Source of the DNA: CAYQZD01 sp964421875
Lineage (GTDB): Bacteria > Electryoneota > Tariuqbacteria > Tariuqbacterales > Tariuqbacteraceae
Assembly: GCA_964421875.1 (NCBI GenBank)
Contig: CAYQZD010000043.1
Location: 1-29,776 of the forward strand
Reading direction: 5' to 3'
Length of the DNA stretch: 29,776 nt
Shown here in pieces: positions 1 through 8,417 of this stretch; position 1 is the first letter of the stretch, and every line of letters begins with the position of its first letter. The position numbers were made by a program, and so were the translations under genes. Below the pieces are notes generated by a model that worked only from the letters and a program-made list of their open reading frames with translations, ran no database searches and was not told where the DNA came from.

Positions 1-1937
<1,937 letters not shown>

Positions 1938-2020
1938 TCAATATCTCCTTCCGAAGAAGGCGGATGGAAGTTCAGAAATCTATTGGTGCCTCGAAATCGC
2001 TTTTACGCAACCCGTTATAT

Positions 2021-2036
2021 CCATTTGTCAAAGAAC
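2021..2036 (-). promoter_or_regulatory. boxA antitermination element of the 23S leader
   Basis: The minus strand reads GTTCTTTGACAAATGG about 85 nt upstream of the 23S 5' end. This matches the boxA element found in bacterial rRNA leaders, which recruits the Nus antitermination complex. A GC-rich hairpin lies directly upstream, in the usual boxB-boxA order. The match is by sequence and position only. Confidence 0.7.
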
Positions 2037-2037
2037 A

Positions 2038-2053
2038 CCCGCCTTGAGGCGGG
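2038..2053 (-). promoter_or_regulatory. boxB-like hairpin in the 23S leader
   Basis: This is a perfect 6-bp stem, CCCGCC/GGCGGG, closed by a 4-nt loop and sitting 1 nt upstream of boxA. No T-tract follows in the direction of 23S transcription, so it is not an intrinsic terminator. A boxB-type role is inferred from its position. Confidence 0.5.
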
Positions 2054-2079
2054 GTAAGTCATTGTCAAAAGCAAAATAT

Positions 2080-2108
2080 AATATAAATAAAATTTTCTAA
2101 TTTGTCAA
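2080..2108 (-). promoter_or_regulatory. Promoter P2 of the 23S rRNA gene
   Basis: The minus strand has TTGACA (2108-2103), exactly 17 bp, then TATATT (2085-2080). It lies about 140 nt upstream of the 23S 5' end. It has a perfect -35 and a near-consensus -10 in an AT-rich region with no competing gene. Confidence 0.75.
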
Positions 2109-2183
2109 GAATTTGATATAACTATTTTCAACTTTGAAAAAACCTCCTCATCATTTCAAGCTTGCTCTTCAAACAACACCTAC

Positions 2184-2212
2184 AATATAACAAAAAAGTT
2201 CCGCTTTGTCAA
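2184..2212 (-). promoter_or_regulatory. Promoter P1 of the 23S rRNA gene
   Basis: The minus strand has TTGACA (2212-2207), 17 bp, then TATATT (2189-2184). It has the same hexamers and spacing as the promoter 104 bp downstream, giving a tandem P1/P2 arrangement typical of rRNA genes. Confidence 0.75.
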
Positions 2213-2303
2213 TCCTCTTCGCGAAAAAACTTTATTGCTATGGCTTATATCAAGCTGAAACAAAGCTCTTCACAATACCACAGGAATAAAATCCGCGCAA
2301 AAC

Positions 2304-2332
2304 TTGACTATTACCTGGAAAATTATTATATT
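2304..2332 (+). promoter_or_regulatory. Promoter of the AbrB-like/arsM operon
   Basis: TTGACT (2304-2309), 17 bp, then TATATT (2327-2332). Transcription should start near 2339. This rules out the TTG at 2332 as a start codon, because it lies inside the -10 element, and points to the ATG at 2386. The promoter diverges from the two 23S promoters about 95 bp away. Confidence 0.7.
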
Positions 2333-2344
2333 TGTCAGAAAATA

Positions 2345-2375
2345 CAGATAAATCAGTAATAGCAGATAAATCAGT
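2345..2375 (+). repeat. 13-bp direct repeat pair in the leader of the AbrB-like gene
   Basis: CAGATAAATCAGT occurs exactly at 2345-2357 and 2363-2375, an 18-bp period, between the predicted transcription start and the ATG at 2386. Position suggests an operator or leader element, possibly for autoregulation by the AbrB-like product. No function has been shown. Confidence 0.6.
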
Positions 2376-2385
2376 TGAGTCTGAG

Positions 2386-2655
2386 ATGAAGAAATACGAT
2401 TCCTCCAACCAAGAATCCTGCTGCTCCGAAAAGAACGCTTGTTGCAGCATCGAAGCCGTTGTCACTATTGATGAGCGCGGTCAATTGGTTCTCCCCAAGG
2501 ATGTGAGGGAAAAGGCAGGTATTAAAGCCGGCGACAAATTTGCGGTCCTCAGCGTGCTGAAAGAGGGGGAGGTCTGCTGTCTTATGCTGATAAAAGCCGA
2601 CAACCTGTCCGGGATGGCTCAAGATTATATTGAGCCGTTAATTCGAACAGAATGA
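2386..2655 (+). CDS. AbrB/SpoVT-type small regulator, HgcAB-associated protein family
   Basis: This is an 89-aa protein with an AbrB/MazE/SpoVT swapped-hairpin DNA-binding domain. The family core is clear: AVVTIDERGQLVLPKDVR followed by EKAGIKAGDKF. The N-terminus is Cys-rich (ESCCSEKNACC), and another Cys pair lies near the middle (GEVCCLML), so it probably binds a soft metal or metalloid. From memory of the family, this matches the small AbrB-like protein annotated as HgcAB-associated, which is often found beside arsM as well as hgcAB. The start is set at ATG 2386 because the only longer option begins with TTG inside the promoter -10. It lies 80 bp upstream of arsM on the same strand, so the two are probably co-transcribed, and it may regulate the pair. 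Its ligand is unknown. It has no membrane segment and is predicted to be cytoplasmic. Confidence 0.8.
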   Translation: MKKYDSSNQESCCSEKNACCSIEAVVTIDERGQLVLPKDVREKAGIKAGDKFAVLSVLKEGEVCCLMLIKADNLSGMAQDYIEPLIRTE

Positions 2656-2735
2656 TTTCCGGCTGAATTGGATTAAGCCGATAGAGCGCTGTTACAACTA
2701 CATTTAATATTGAGAAATGAAATATGGAGACTGAA

Positions 2736-3563
2736 ATGAAATCCAATAAAGTCAGGCGAATCGTCCGGGAACGCTATGCGTCTATCGCCCGGGGCAGCGC
2801 CTCTTGCTGTACGCCGGTCTCATCCTGCTGCGGCGGAGGTGGAGCCGAATCCATCAGCCGCAGCCTGGGATACAGCGAAACGGAGCTGTCCGATGCGCCC
2901 CGGGGAGCAAATATGGGCCTGGGATGCGGTAATCCCTTGGCAATTGAGGCGTTGAACCCGGGCGAAACCGTCATCGACCTCGGCGCCGGCGGCGGATTCG
3001 ACTGTTTCCTCGCGGCCAAAACTGTGGGTGAAACCGGAAAGGTCATCGGGGTGGATATGACTCCGGAGATGGTGGAAAAGGCCCGGGAAAACGCGGCGAA
3101 GGGAAATTATGACAATGTCGAATTCAGACTGGGCGAAATCGAAAACCTCCCCGCAGCCGACAACACCGCGGATGCGGTTATTTCCAACTGCGTGATCAAC
3201 CTCTCGCCCGACAAGGCGAAAACCTTCCGGGAAGCCTTCAGGGTTACAAAGCCCGGGGGGAAACTGATGGTGTCAGACATCGTCTTGACCCGGGAACTCC
3301 CGGAAGCGGTGAAAAACTCTCCCCAGGCTTATTCCGCCTGCGTATCCGGAGCCATCAACAAGAATGATTACCTGCAGTTGATAGGGGACGCGGGTTTCGC
3401 CGAGGTGAAAATAGTGGAATCAGCCCCCTTCAAGGTGGAAACCATCGTAATCGACGCCGCCACCAAATCCCTCCTGGATGAAATGAAAATCACCCCGGAA
3501 CAACTGAAATCCATAGAGGGAACGGTGCTCAGCATCAAGGTGCGAGCGGTCAAGCCGCTGTGA
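2736..3563 (+). CDS. arsM: Arsenite S-adenosylmethionine methyltransferase (ArsM)
   Basis: This 275-aa enzyme transfers methyl groups from SAM to As(III), giving methylated arsenicals, in the cytoplasm. It has a Rossmann methyltransferase core with motif I VIDLGAGGGFDC. The three cysteines known to bind As(III) in ArsM are all present: GLGCGNP (Cys64), SNCVINLSPDK (Cys152) and YSACVSGAI (Cys202). An extra Cys-rich segment near the N-terminus (SCCTPVSSCCGG) is common in bacterial ArsM. An ATG at 2724 would add four residues. ATG 2736 is preferred because GGAGA sits 5 nt upstream and the protein then begins MKSNKVRRIVRERY, as family members usually do. It follows the AbrB-like gene and is closed by a terminator. 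No arsR, arsB or arsC is in view. Confidence 0.93.
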   Translation: MKSNKVRRIVRERYASIARGSASCCTPVSSCCGGGGAESISRSLGYSETELSDAPRGANMGLGCGNPLAIEALNPGETVIDLGAGGGFDCFLAAKTVGETGKVIGVDMTPEMVEKARENAAKGNYDNVEFRLGEIENLPAADNTADAVISNCVINLSPDKAKTFREAFRVTKPGGKLMVSDIVLTRELPEAVKNSPQAYSACVSGAINKNDYLQLIGDAGFAEVKIVESAPFKVETIVIDAATKSLLDEMKITPEQLKSIEGTVLSIKVRAVKPL

Positions 3564-3585
3564 TTTGACAGAGTTTGATACCGGG

Positions 3586-3613
3586 AAGGGCGGGTCTTAT
3601 CCCGCCCTTTTTT
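3586..3613 (+). terminator. Intrinsic terminator of the arsM operon
   Basis: A 7-bp GC stem (GGGCGGG/CCCGCCC), extended by two A-T pairs, has a 6-nt loop and is followed by six T. It begins 23 bp after the arsM stop. It also separates arsM from the convergent VOC gene. Confidence 0.9.
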
Positions 3614-3629
3614 CGTTCAGGATCCGCGT

Positions 3630-3989
3630 CTACTTCGCTTCCTTGTCGTCCTGCCAGATTCCGAAAGCGTTGTTCTCCGTGTCCAGACATATCGCGAACC
3701 ACCCCATCCCGGGCACGGCGGTCTTGGGGAAATCAATCCGCCCGCCGCCGGCTTCGACCTTCTGCAAGTACGCGTCCACCGAATCGACCTCCACATAGAT
3801 GGTGGTGGTCTGTTGCGGAGCCTGCCGTTTCATCAACCCCCCGTTGATACCCCGCTCCCCCTTGGACTCTATCATCCAATATTCCATCCCCTGAACGTCC
3901 TCGATTTTCCAACCGAAGACATCGTTATAGAATTTCCGCGCCCGCGCCACATCGTCCGCAGGAATCTCGTAATGAAGTACGGAAGCCAT
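3630..3989 (-). CDS. VOC (glyoxalase/bleomycin-resistance fold) family protein
   Basis: This 119-aa protein starts HYEIPADDVARARKFYNDVF, the usual opening of a VOC-fold (vicinal oxygen chelate) domain. It continues with the second beta-alpha-beta-beta-beta unit (TIYVEVDSVDAYLQKVEAGG) and ends with AICLDTENNAFGIW. It is a single-domain protein of normal length. VOC proteins bind a divalent metal between paired motifs and include glyoxalase I, dioxygenases and resistance proteins. Nothing here identifies a substrate, and the neighbours do not help. The start is supported by GGAGG upstream (AATTTGGAGGAAATCTTATG). Its 3' end meets the arsM terminator head-on. The channel gene upstream on the same strand is separated by about 95 bp that includes a palindrome. 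Confidence 0.85.
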   Translation of the reverse strand: MASVLHYEIPADDVARARKFYNDVFGWKIEDVQGMEYWMIESKGERGINGGLMKRQAPQQTTTIYVEVDSVDAYLQKVEAGGGRIDFPKTAVPGMGWFAICLDTENNAFGIWQDDKEAK

Positions 3990-4016
3990 AAGATTTCCTC
4001 CAAATTAGAGTATTTG

Positions 4017-4039
4017 TAGGGCGGAATCTCATTCCGCCG
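4017..4039. repeat. Palindromic intergenic repeat (GTAGGG type)
   Basis: GTAGGG leads into a perfect stem, GGCGGAAT/ATTCCGCC, with a 3-nt loop. It resembles the elements at 8111-8136 and 25498-25560, which also begin GTAGGG. There is no T-tract on the minus strand, so a terminator role for the channel gene is not supported. Confidence 0.6.
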
Positions 4040-4085
4040 AGTTTCAACTATGAAATTGCATATTCCAATATCATCGCCCCCGGAA

Positions 4086-5195
4086 TTAAGCCCGCCGCGC
4101 CAGCTTGTTGGCGAATATGGAAATCAATCCCCCCAACATCACATAACCCAAAATCACTTCCAGCGTAATCCAAACCTGCCCCGCCAAATTCAGCGGCGTC
4201 ACATCCCCGAATCCCAATGTGGTGAAAGTCACAATACTGAAATAATACGGCGAATACCAGGTCTTGGCGGTGTCCAGCGCATAATTCAACTGAGGATTTA
4301 CAGAATCAGCGAAATCGGCGATGAAACCCCATTTCGGCGATATAGTGTAATCGGCGAATATGAAACCGAACAAAGTTACAAAAAATAGACACCAGAAGGA
4401 CCACCTGAAAAACGAGCGTCCGTAATCGCAGGTGATATTCCATAATCCCAAAACGAATCTCAGAAGAAAATTCGTCTTCGCATTTTCCTTTAATTCTTGA
4501 ATATACTGTTCATCTTTGATATATCTCTCGAAAGCGCGGCTGTTAGCGAAGGATGCGCCAGCGACCAGAGTCTTCTCAATTTTTGGCGTGTTTCTGCGTT
4601 CAAAACTTGGTATAAGTCTTCTTACAGTTATACGATAGCCGCTATTCCATTTAACTTCGGACATAATCGCGTTTCTGAAATCAGTTCCGTACAAATCAGA
4701 ATTAAGAAATTCCGATGCAGATAGATCGCTATGATCGAAGTGTGTTCTTCGCAGATTAGCATAATTCCAAATAGTAGCTGCCATAGAAGCTTGATGAAAA
4801 TTTGCAGCGTAAATATGTGAACACTCAAAATGAGCAAATGGTATAAAAATGAACTTACAATCCTTATAACTTAAGTCGATACCTCTTAAGTCCAATCTAT
4901 AATAATTAAATTCTCCGATTTTACTATAATAGTCACATATGTAATCAAGTGAAGGAATTGAATAATGTTTAAGTAAATCATTGGCTTCTTTCATTCTTTT
5001 TTCTGCCTCATCTCTATCGTGATCTTTAATAATATTTGAACCTTTTAAAATATTAATTAATTCATTAACAACATCTTCCAATCCCATCCACCTCCCCCTC
5101 AACTCCTTAATCTCCTCCTCCGTATATTCCTCCTTCACCTCCCCCGCCCACTTTTTCCTGAACTCCTCAGCCTGTTCCGGTGTGTATTCAGCCAT
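4086..5195 (-). CDS. Pentapeptide-repeat protein fused to a two-TM potassium-channel pore
   Basis: This 369-aa protein has three parts. Residues 1-95 are charged and helical (EQAEEFRKKW, EEEIKELRGRW). Residues 97-180 are pentapeptide repeats of the A(D/N)Lxx kind (LDLRGIDLSYKDC, SDLSASEFLNSDLYGTDF). Residues about 262-369 form an ion-channel module: TM1 (WSFWCLFFVTLFGFIF), a pore helix with selectivity filter TTLGFGD (325-331), then TM2 (VILGYVMLGGLISIFANKL). TLGFGD is a recognised variant of the K+ filter TVGYGD, so potassium selectivity is likely. It is an inner-membrane protein, and the soluble domain may gate the pore. The start is supported by GGGAGG 9 nt upstream. The central part (roughly 4640-5060) is much richer in A+T than either end, which hints at a mosaic origin. 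Confidence 0.85.
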   Translation of the reverse strand: MAEYTPEQAEEFRKKWAGEVKEEYTEEEIKELRGRWMGLEDVVNELINILKGSNIIKDHDRDEAEKRMKEANDLLKHYSIPSLDYICDYYSKIGEFNYYRLDLRGIDLSYKDCKFIFIPFAHFECSHIYAANFHQASMAATIWNYANLRRTHFDHSDLSASEFLNSDLYGTDFRNAIMSEVKWNSGYRITVRRLIPSFERRNTPKIEKTLVAGASFANSRAFERYIKDEQYIQELKENAKTNFLLRFVLGLWNITCDYGRSFFRWSFWCLFFVTLFGFIFADYTISPKWGFIADFADSVNPQLNYALDTAKTWYSPYYFSIVTFTTLGFGDVTPLNLAGQVWITLEVILGYVMLGGLISIFANKLARRA

Positions 5196-5474
5196 AATAA
5201 GCCTCCCGGGTTAATTAATTAATCGGAAATAACGGTGTCTTTTTCTGCGCCTTCAGTGTTTTCAGCGTCCTTCAGTGATTCAAAACCACTTTCATCGGCT
5301 CCGAATGCCCCGCCTGACTGCGTAATCCACGTTTATCCCTGATAATCTGCGATTCGGAAATTTCCGCGCCGTTCATCGCGGCGGATTCACCAAGATATGA
5401 TACTGAAAAAGCTAATTAAAAGCAATTAGTTTCATCAACGGATGAGAGTGATTTGACAAAACTGCGCCGTTATG
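5196..5474. other. Gene-free intergenic stretch upstream of the redox operon
   Basis: No credible ORF is seen. It holds a short inverted repeat (CTAATT-N6-AATTAG near 5412-5429) and degenerate 9-10-bp tandem motifs of the TTCAGTG/CAGCG type at 5245-5280, similar to those at 15471 and 25091. A lone TTGACA at 5453 has no acceptable -10 at the right spacing. Confidence 0.5.
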
Positions 5475-5496
5475 TTGCATATGATGCATTATGCAA
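5475..5496 (+). promoter_or_regulatory. Candidate enhancer-binding site (upstream activator palindrome)
   Basis: This is a perfect inverted repeat TTGCATA-N8-TATGCAA. It lies about 125-150 bp upstream of the predicted sigma-54 transcription start (near 5622), the usual distance for an activator of the NtrC type. A further TTATGCAA half site lies at 5522-5529. The cognate activator is not in the window. Confidence 0.5.
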
Positions 5497-5595
5497 TATA
5501 TACGACAATATACGTTTCAGTTTATGCAATATTCTTATTAAACATAATACGCTATCTCAATATTATTCAATTATATACATTTAATTTGTGAAATA

Positions 5596-5611
5596 TGGCA
5601 CGAATTATGCA
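5596..5611 (+). promoter_or_regulatory. Sigma-54 (RpoN) promoter of the redox operon
   Basis: TGGCACGAATTATGCA matches the published consensus TGGCACGrNNNTTGCW at all but one defined position. The invariant -24 GG (5597-5598) and -12 GC (5609-5610) are exactly 10 nt apart. The predicted start is about 55 nt upstream of the first gene. Such promoters need an AAA+ activator, consistent with the palindrome upstream. Confidence 0.75.
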
Positions 5612-5676
5612 AACTAAAATACTCAAATATATAATACAACAAAAAAAACCCTGGAATCATCCCGGCTTCCCCTCGC

Positions 5677-6462
5677 GTGGATAAGAATCAAGCAATAATA
5701 ATCGCCATACCCCGTTTCCAAGACGAAATCGCCCCCTGCTTCGAAGCGGCGGTAAACTTCGATGTTTACACTATCCCCAAAGGGGAATCCCCGGCAAAGA
5801 ATCTCCACCTCTGCCAGGGCGAATCTCCCCTGGAGCGGGTCCGCCTGCTGCGAAGGGAAAAGGTCGATACCCTCATCTGCGGAGGTCTCCAATCTTTCTA
5901 CAAAGATATGCTGGAAACCGATGGTATCGAAGTCATCGACGGCGCCGCCGGAGCGGTGGAAGAGGCGCTCGATTCTTACCTCAGCGCCCGACTCTACCGG
6001 GGAAGGAACCTGCGAACTCGGCAAGGTTACTTCACGGGAAAAACCCCGCTCCTGGAGGAATTAATTATCTGGACCAGGGAACACTTCGATAAACACGGTT
6101 ACGAAGTGCGCGATGGCGAACAATTCGCGGCTTTTCCGGTGGATTTGGTGGCGCTGAAAAAATGCCCGGTGTGCGGTAAGAATGTGAAAATCGCAATCTG
6201 CTGCGGAGCGCATACCTATTTAGCGGGAAAGGAAATCAAAGAGTTCTATCATGTCGCCGCGCAGTGGTTTGAAGCTTATGTTTACGTTCACTCAGCCGCT
6301 CCCGAAGTCGAACAAATCTGCCGCCAATACGGAATTGAACTACTCGACCCGGCCTTCGGTAAAATAAAGAAAACTACACTGAAAAAAACTTCAACTACCG
6401 CCTTTCCCTTACTAAAAAATCCCGTCAAGGGACACGAAAAAGCCTATGAAACCGTACGCTGA
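5677..6462 (+). CDS. NifX/NafY-type cofactor-binding domain fused to a Cys-motif C-terminal domain
   Basis: This is a 261-aa soluble protein. Residues 5-105 match the dinitrogenase iron-molybdenum cofactor biosynthesis fold: AIIIAIPRFQDEIAPCFEAA at the start, then VDTLICGGLQSFYKDMLE and GAVEEALDSYL. Such domains bind or carry metal clusters. The remaining half is not a domain I recognise. It contains CPVCGKNVKIAICCGAH (163-179), with four Cys and one His that could hold zinc or a cluster. The start is GTG 5677, which places the first beta strand at the N-terminus as in NifX. No good Shine-Dalgarno is visible. It is the first gene after the sigma-54 promoter and precedes a Dsr/Hmc-like complex, so a sensing or maturation role for that complex is a reasonable guess. 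No nif genes are present. Confidence 0.7.
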   Translation: MDKNQAIIIAIPRFQDEIAPCFEAAVNFDVYTIPKGESPAKNLHLCQGESPLERVRLLRREKVDTLICGGLQSFYKDMLETDGIEVIDGAAGAVEEALDSYLSARLYRGRNLRTRQGYFTGKTPLLEELIIWTREHFDKHGYEVRDGEQFAAFPVDLVALKKCPVCGKNVKIAICCGAHTYLAGKEIKEFYHVAAQWFEAYVYVHSAAPEVEQICRQYGIELLDPAFGKIKKTTLKKTSTTAFPLLKNPVKGHEKAYETVR

Positions 6463-6473
6463 CACCTAATCAG

Positions 6474-6587
6474 TATGTCTGATAATATGTCATGCTGAGC
6501 GAAGCGAAGCATCTGCATTTTATTAATTCATTTATAAACAAGAGATTCTTCATGCACCGTACGGCAGATCCAGAATGACATAGCGCG
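6474..6587. repeat. Imperfect palindromic repeat (GTCATnC...GAATGAC type)
   Basis: It begins GTCATGCTGAGCGAAGCG and ends CCAGAATGACA, the terminal signature shared with the elements at 8276, 11738, 15126 and 25193. It fills most of the gap between the first two genes of the redox operon. Confidence 0.55.
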
Positions 6588-6610
6588 AAATTATATATAC
6601 TTTAGGACAG

Positions 6611-8086
6611 ATGTTAATTAGTCAGAAACCAATAGCAAATTTCCTACAACCAAAATACAAGGCGCCGTTAATGAACCTAAATATCGACGAGGAAACCATA
6701 AAGAAAGTCTGTTCTCCGCTGAATAAGAAGCCGGACATTATGGAGAAACAGAATCTTTGGACCCGCTATCACATCGAAAATCCTCCGACTGAGGATCGCC
6801 CGCAACGCTTCCTATTAGCCTTCGCGGCTATCCTCCGGCACGGCAGTTACCGCCACGTCCTCGACCAATACGTCCGCGTCAGCGCTAAATGCTCGAGATG
6901 CACCGCCTCCTGTCAGGTTTACGCAGTCACGCACGACCCTAAAGACATCCCCTGCTACCGATCGGAACTGCTGTTGTCTGTTTATCGGCGGCATTTCACT
7001 CCCGGCGGGATTATGTGGGGAAGGCTCACCGGCAAAGGAGCCCTCACTGACGAAAAACTCCGGGAGATGGCGCAAGCCTTCTATAACTGCACCGCCTGCC
7101 GCCGCTGTATGAACAACTGCCCGATGGGTATCGACCACGGCCTAATCACTCATTTGGGACGGATTATCTTCGCCGAGATGGATATGGGTCCCCGAGCGCT
7201 TCTGGTCAGCACCAGAGAACAGCTCCAAGGCAAAACCCGCAATACCTCAGCCATCCCCCTACCCGCAATCAAAGATACCCTCGAATTTCTGGAAGAAGAC
7301 CTGGAAGAAGAGACCAGCCAGCCCATCAAATTCCCACTGGACGTGGAGGGCGCAGATTTTGTATTTTTCGCTCCGGTTTCCGATTATATGGTAGAGGCGG
7401 AAACCCTGATGGGTATCGCCGCGGTTTTCCACGTCACCGGAGACAACTGGACCATCGGCTCTCAATTCTACGATTCCATCAACTACGGCTTGTTTATGAG
7501 CGACTGGCACCTGCAGCGCATCGAGCAGGAAATCGATAAGGAAACCCGAAGGTTGAACGGTAAAAACATCCTCATCGGCGAATGCGGACACGCTACCCGC
7601 TCCGCCAAAGAATTCATCCCCACCTTCACCGGTGGAAAAAACGCCCTCCCCGTTGTCAATATTATGGAATACACCGCCAAAGCTCTGCGTGAAGGTAGAT
7701 TGAAACTCCGGCCCGGAACCATTACCGATAGAGTCACCTATCACGACCCCTGCAACATTGCCCGAAAGGGCTTGATAATCGAACCCCCGCGGGAGCTCAT
7801 CCGAGCCTTCTGTTCAGACTTCGTCGAACAGCGATGGCACGGTGAAAACGGAGTATGCTGCGGAGGAGGCGGAGGCACTGTCTCACTGGACGAAGACCGC
7901 CCCTTCCGCACCGGTATCGCTGGCAAGATGAAGGCTGAGATGATTCGCGAAACCGGCGCGAAATACTGCTTCGCCCCCTGCGCCAACTGCAAAAAACAGC
8001 TCCGGGAACTGATGGAAGACCAGAAAGTGGACTGCGAAATCGTAGGAATACACGATTTACTATACAAAGCCATCATTTGGGATTGA
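6611..8086 (+). CDS. CCG-domain iron-sulfur subunit (DsrK/HmcF/HdrD-like)
   Basis: This protein of up to 491 aa is the cytoplasmic catalytic-type subunit of a Dsr/Hmc-like complex. It has a first Cys set CSRCTASC...PC (94, 97, 101, 115) and a classical 4Fe-4S motif CTACRRCMNNCP (160-170). In the C-terminal half come GECGH (325) and HDPC (381), then CCGGGGG (416-417) and CFAPCANC (453-460). The last set is the CCG signature that holds the non-cubane [4Fe-4S] cluster of heterodisulfide reductase HdrB/D and DsrK. In relatives this site reduces or oxidises a disulfide or trisulfide. ATG 6611 has AGGA at suitable spacing. ATG 6671 or 6740 would also preserve all motifs. The next gene is 331 bp downstream across a repeat cluster. 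Confidence 0.88.
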   Translation: MLISQKPIANFLQPKYKAPLMNLNIDEETIKKVCSPLNKKPDIMEKQNLWTRYHIENPPTEDRPQRFLLAFAAILRHGSYRHVLDQYVRVSAKCSRCTASCQVYAVTHDPKDIPCYRSELLLSVYRRHFTPGGIMWGRLTGKGALTDEKLREMAQAFYNCTACRRCMNNCPMGIDHGLITHLGRIIFAEMDMGPRALLVSTREQLQGKTRNTSAIPLPAIKDTLEFLEEDLEEETSQPIKFPLDVEGADFVFFAPVSDYMVEAETLMGIAAVFHVTGDNWTIGSQFYDSINYGLFMSDWHLQRIEQEIDKETRRLNGKNILIGECGHATRSAKEFIPTFTGGKNALPVVNIMEYTAKALREGRLKLRPGTITDRVTYHDPCNIARKGLIIEPPRELIRAFCSDFVEQRWHGENGVCCGGGGGTVSLDEDRPFRTGIAGKMKAEMIRETGAKYCFAPCANCKKQLRELMEDQKVDCEIVGIHDLLYKAIIWD

Positions 8087-8338
8087 TACCATATAGCAGA
8101 TAGAATTATTGTAGGGGTGAATCCTGCGATTCACCCAATAATAGTGCAACAGGGTCTCCGCACCCTGTTGCAAACAATTGAGGGTGGGTTTCAATCCACC
8201 AATATTTAAATATTTAGGGTTTAGTGTAAAGGGTTTAGTATCAATTTTAGGTATATAAAGCGTCTACCCAATTTGTCATTCCCGCAAGTGAACGAAGTGA
8301 ACGCGTCGGGAATCTGACAATCTCATTGATTGCGTTAA
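8087..8338. repeat. Cluster of palindromic repeats between two operon genes
   Basis: No gene is present. Hairpins follow one another: GTAGGGGTGAATCC...GATTCACCC (8111-8136), GCAACAGGGTC...GACCC-type stem (8146-8171, core GGGTCTCCGCACCC), GGTGG...CCACC (8184-8200), and a GTCATTCCC...GGGAATCTGACA element (8276-8328). A TTTAGGG-like stretch at 8213-8239 is short and degenerate. No promoter is clear. Confidence 0.7.
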
Positions 8339-8368
8339 GTCAGGTCTTTAGCGCAGCGGAGACCTGAC
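8339..8368. repeat. 30-bp palindromic repeat, copy 1
   Basis: The stem is GTCAGGTCT/AGACCTGAC around a 12-nt middle (TTAGCGCAGCGG). An identical 30-bp copy lies at 14946-14975. It ends about 50 bp before the NarI-like gene. Confidence 0.9.
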
Positions 8369-8417
8369 TTCCACCGGACTTCAGACTACTACAAACAAAA
8401 AATATAAAGGACATATT

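Noticed and set aside
2332..2385. TTG start at 2332 for the AbrB-like gene
   Set aside because: The TTG lies within the -10 hexamer of the promoter and would be upstream of the mRNA start.
5453..5481. Sigma-70 promoter starting at TTGACA 5453
   Set aside because: The hexamer 17 bp downstream (TGCATA) is a poor -10. The sigma-54 site downstream is far stronger.
7259..7744. 161-codon minus-strand ORF opposite the CCG subunit gene
   Set aside because: It is a shadow of the plus-strand gene, whose Fe-S motifs are unmistakable.
8213..8239. TTTAGGG-like stretch resembling a plant telomere repeat
   Set aside because: It is only two or three imperfect units in an AT-rich bacterial intergenic region, with no array.
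8146..8369. Possible CRISPR array from several repeats in a row
   Set aside because: The repeats differ from one another, are palindromic stems of separate families, and spacing is irregular. No cas genes are present.
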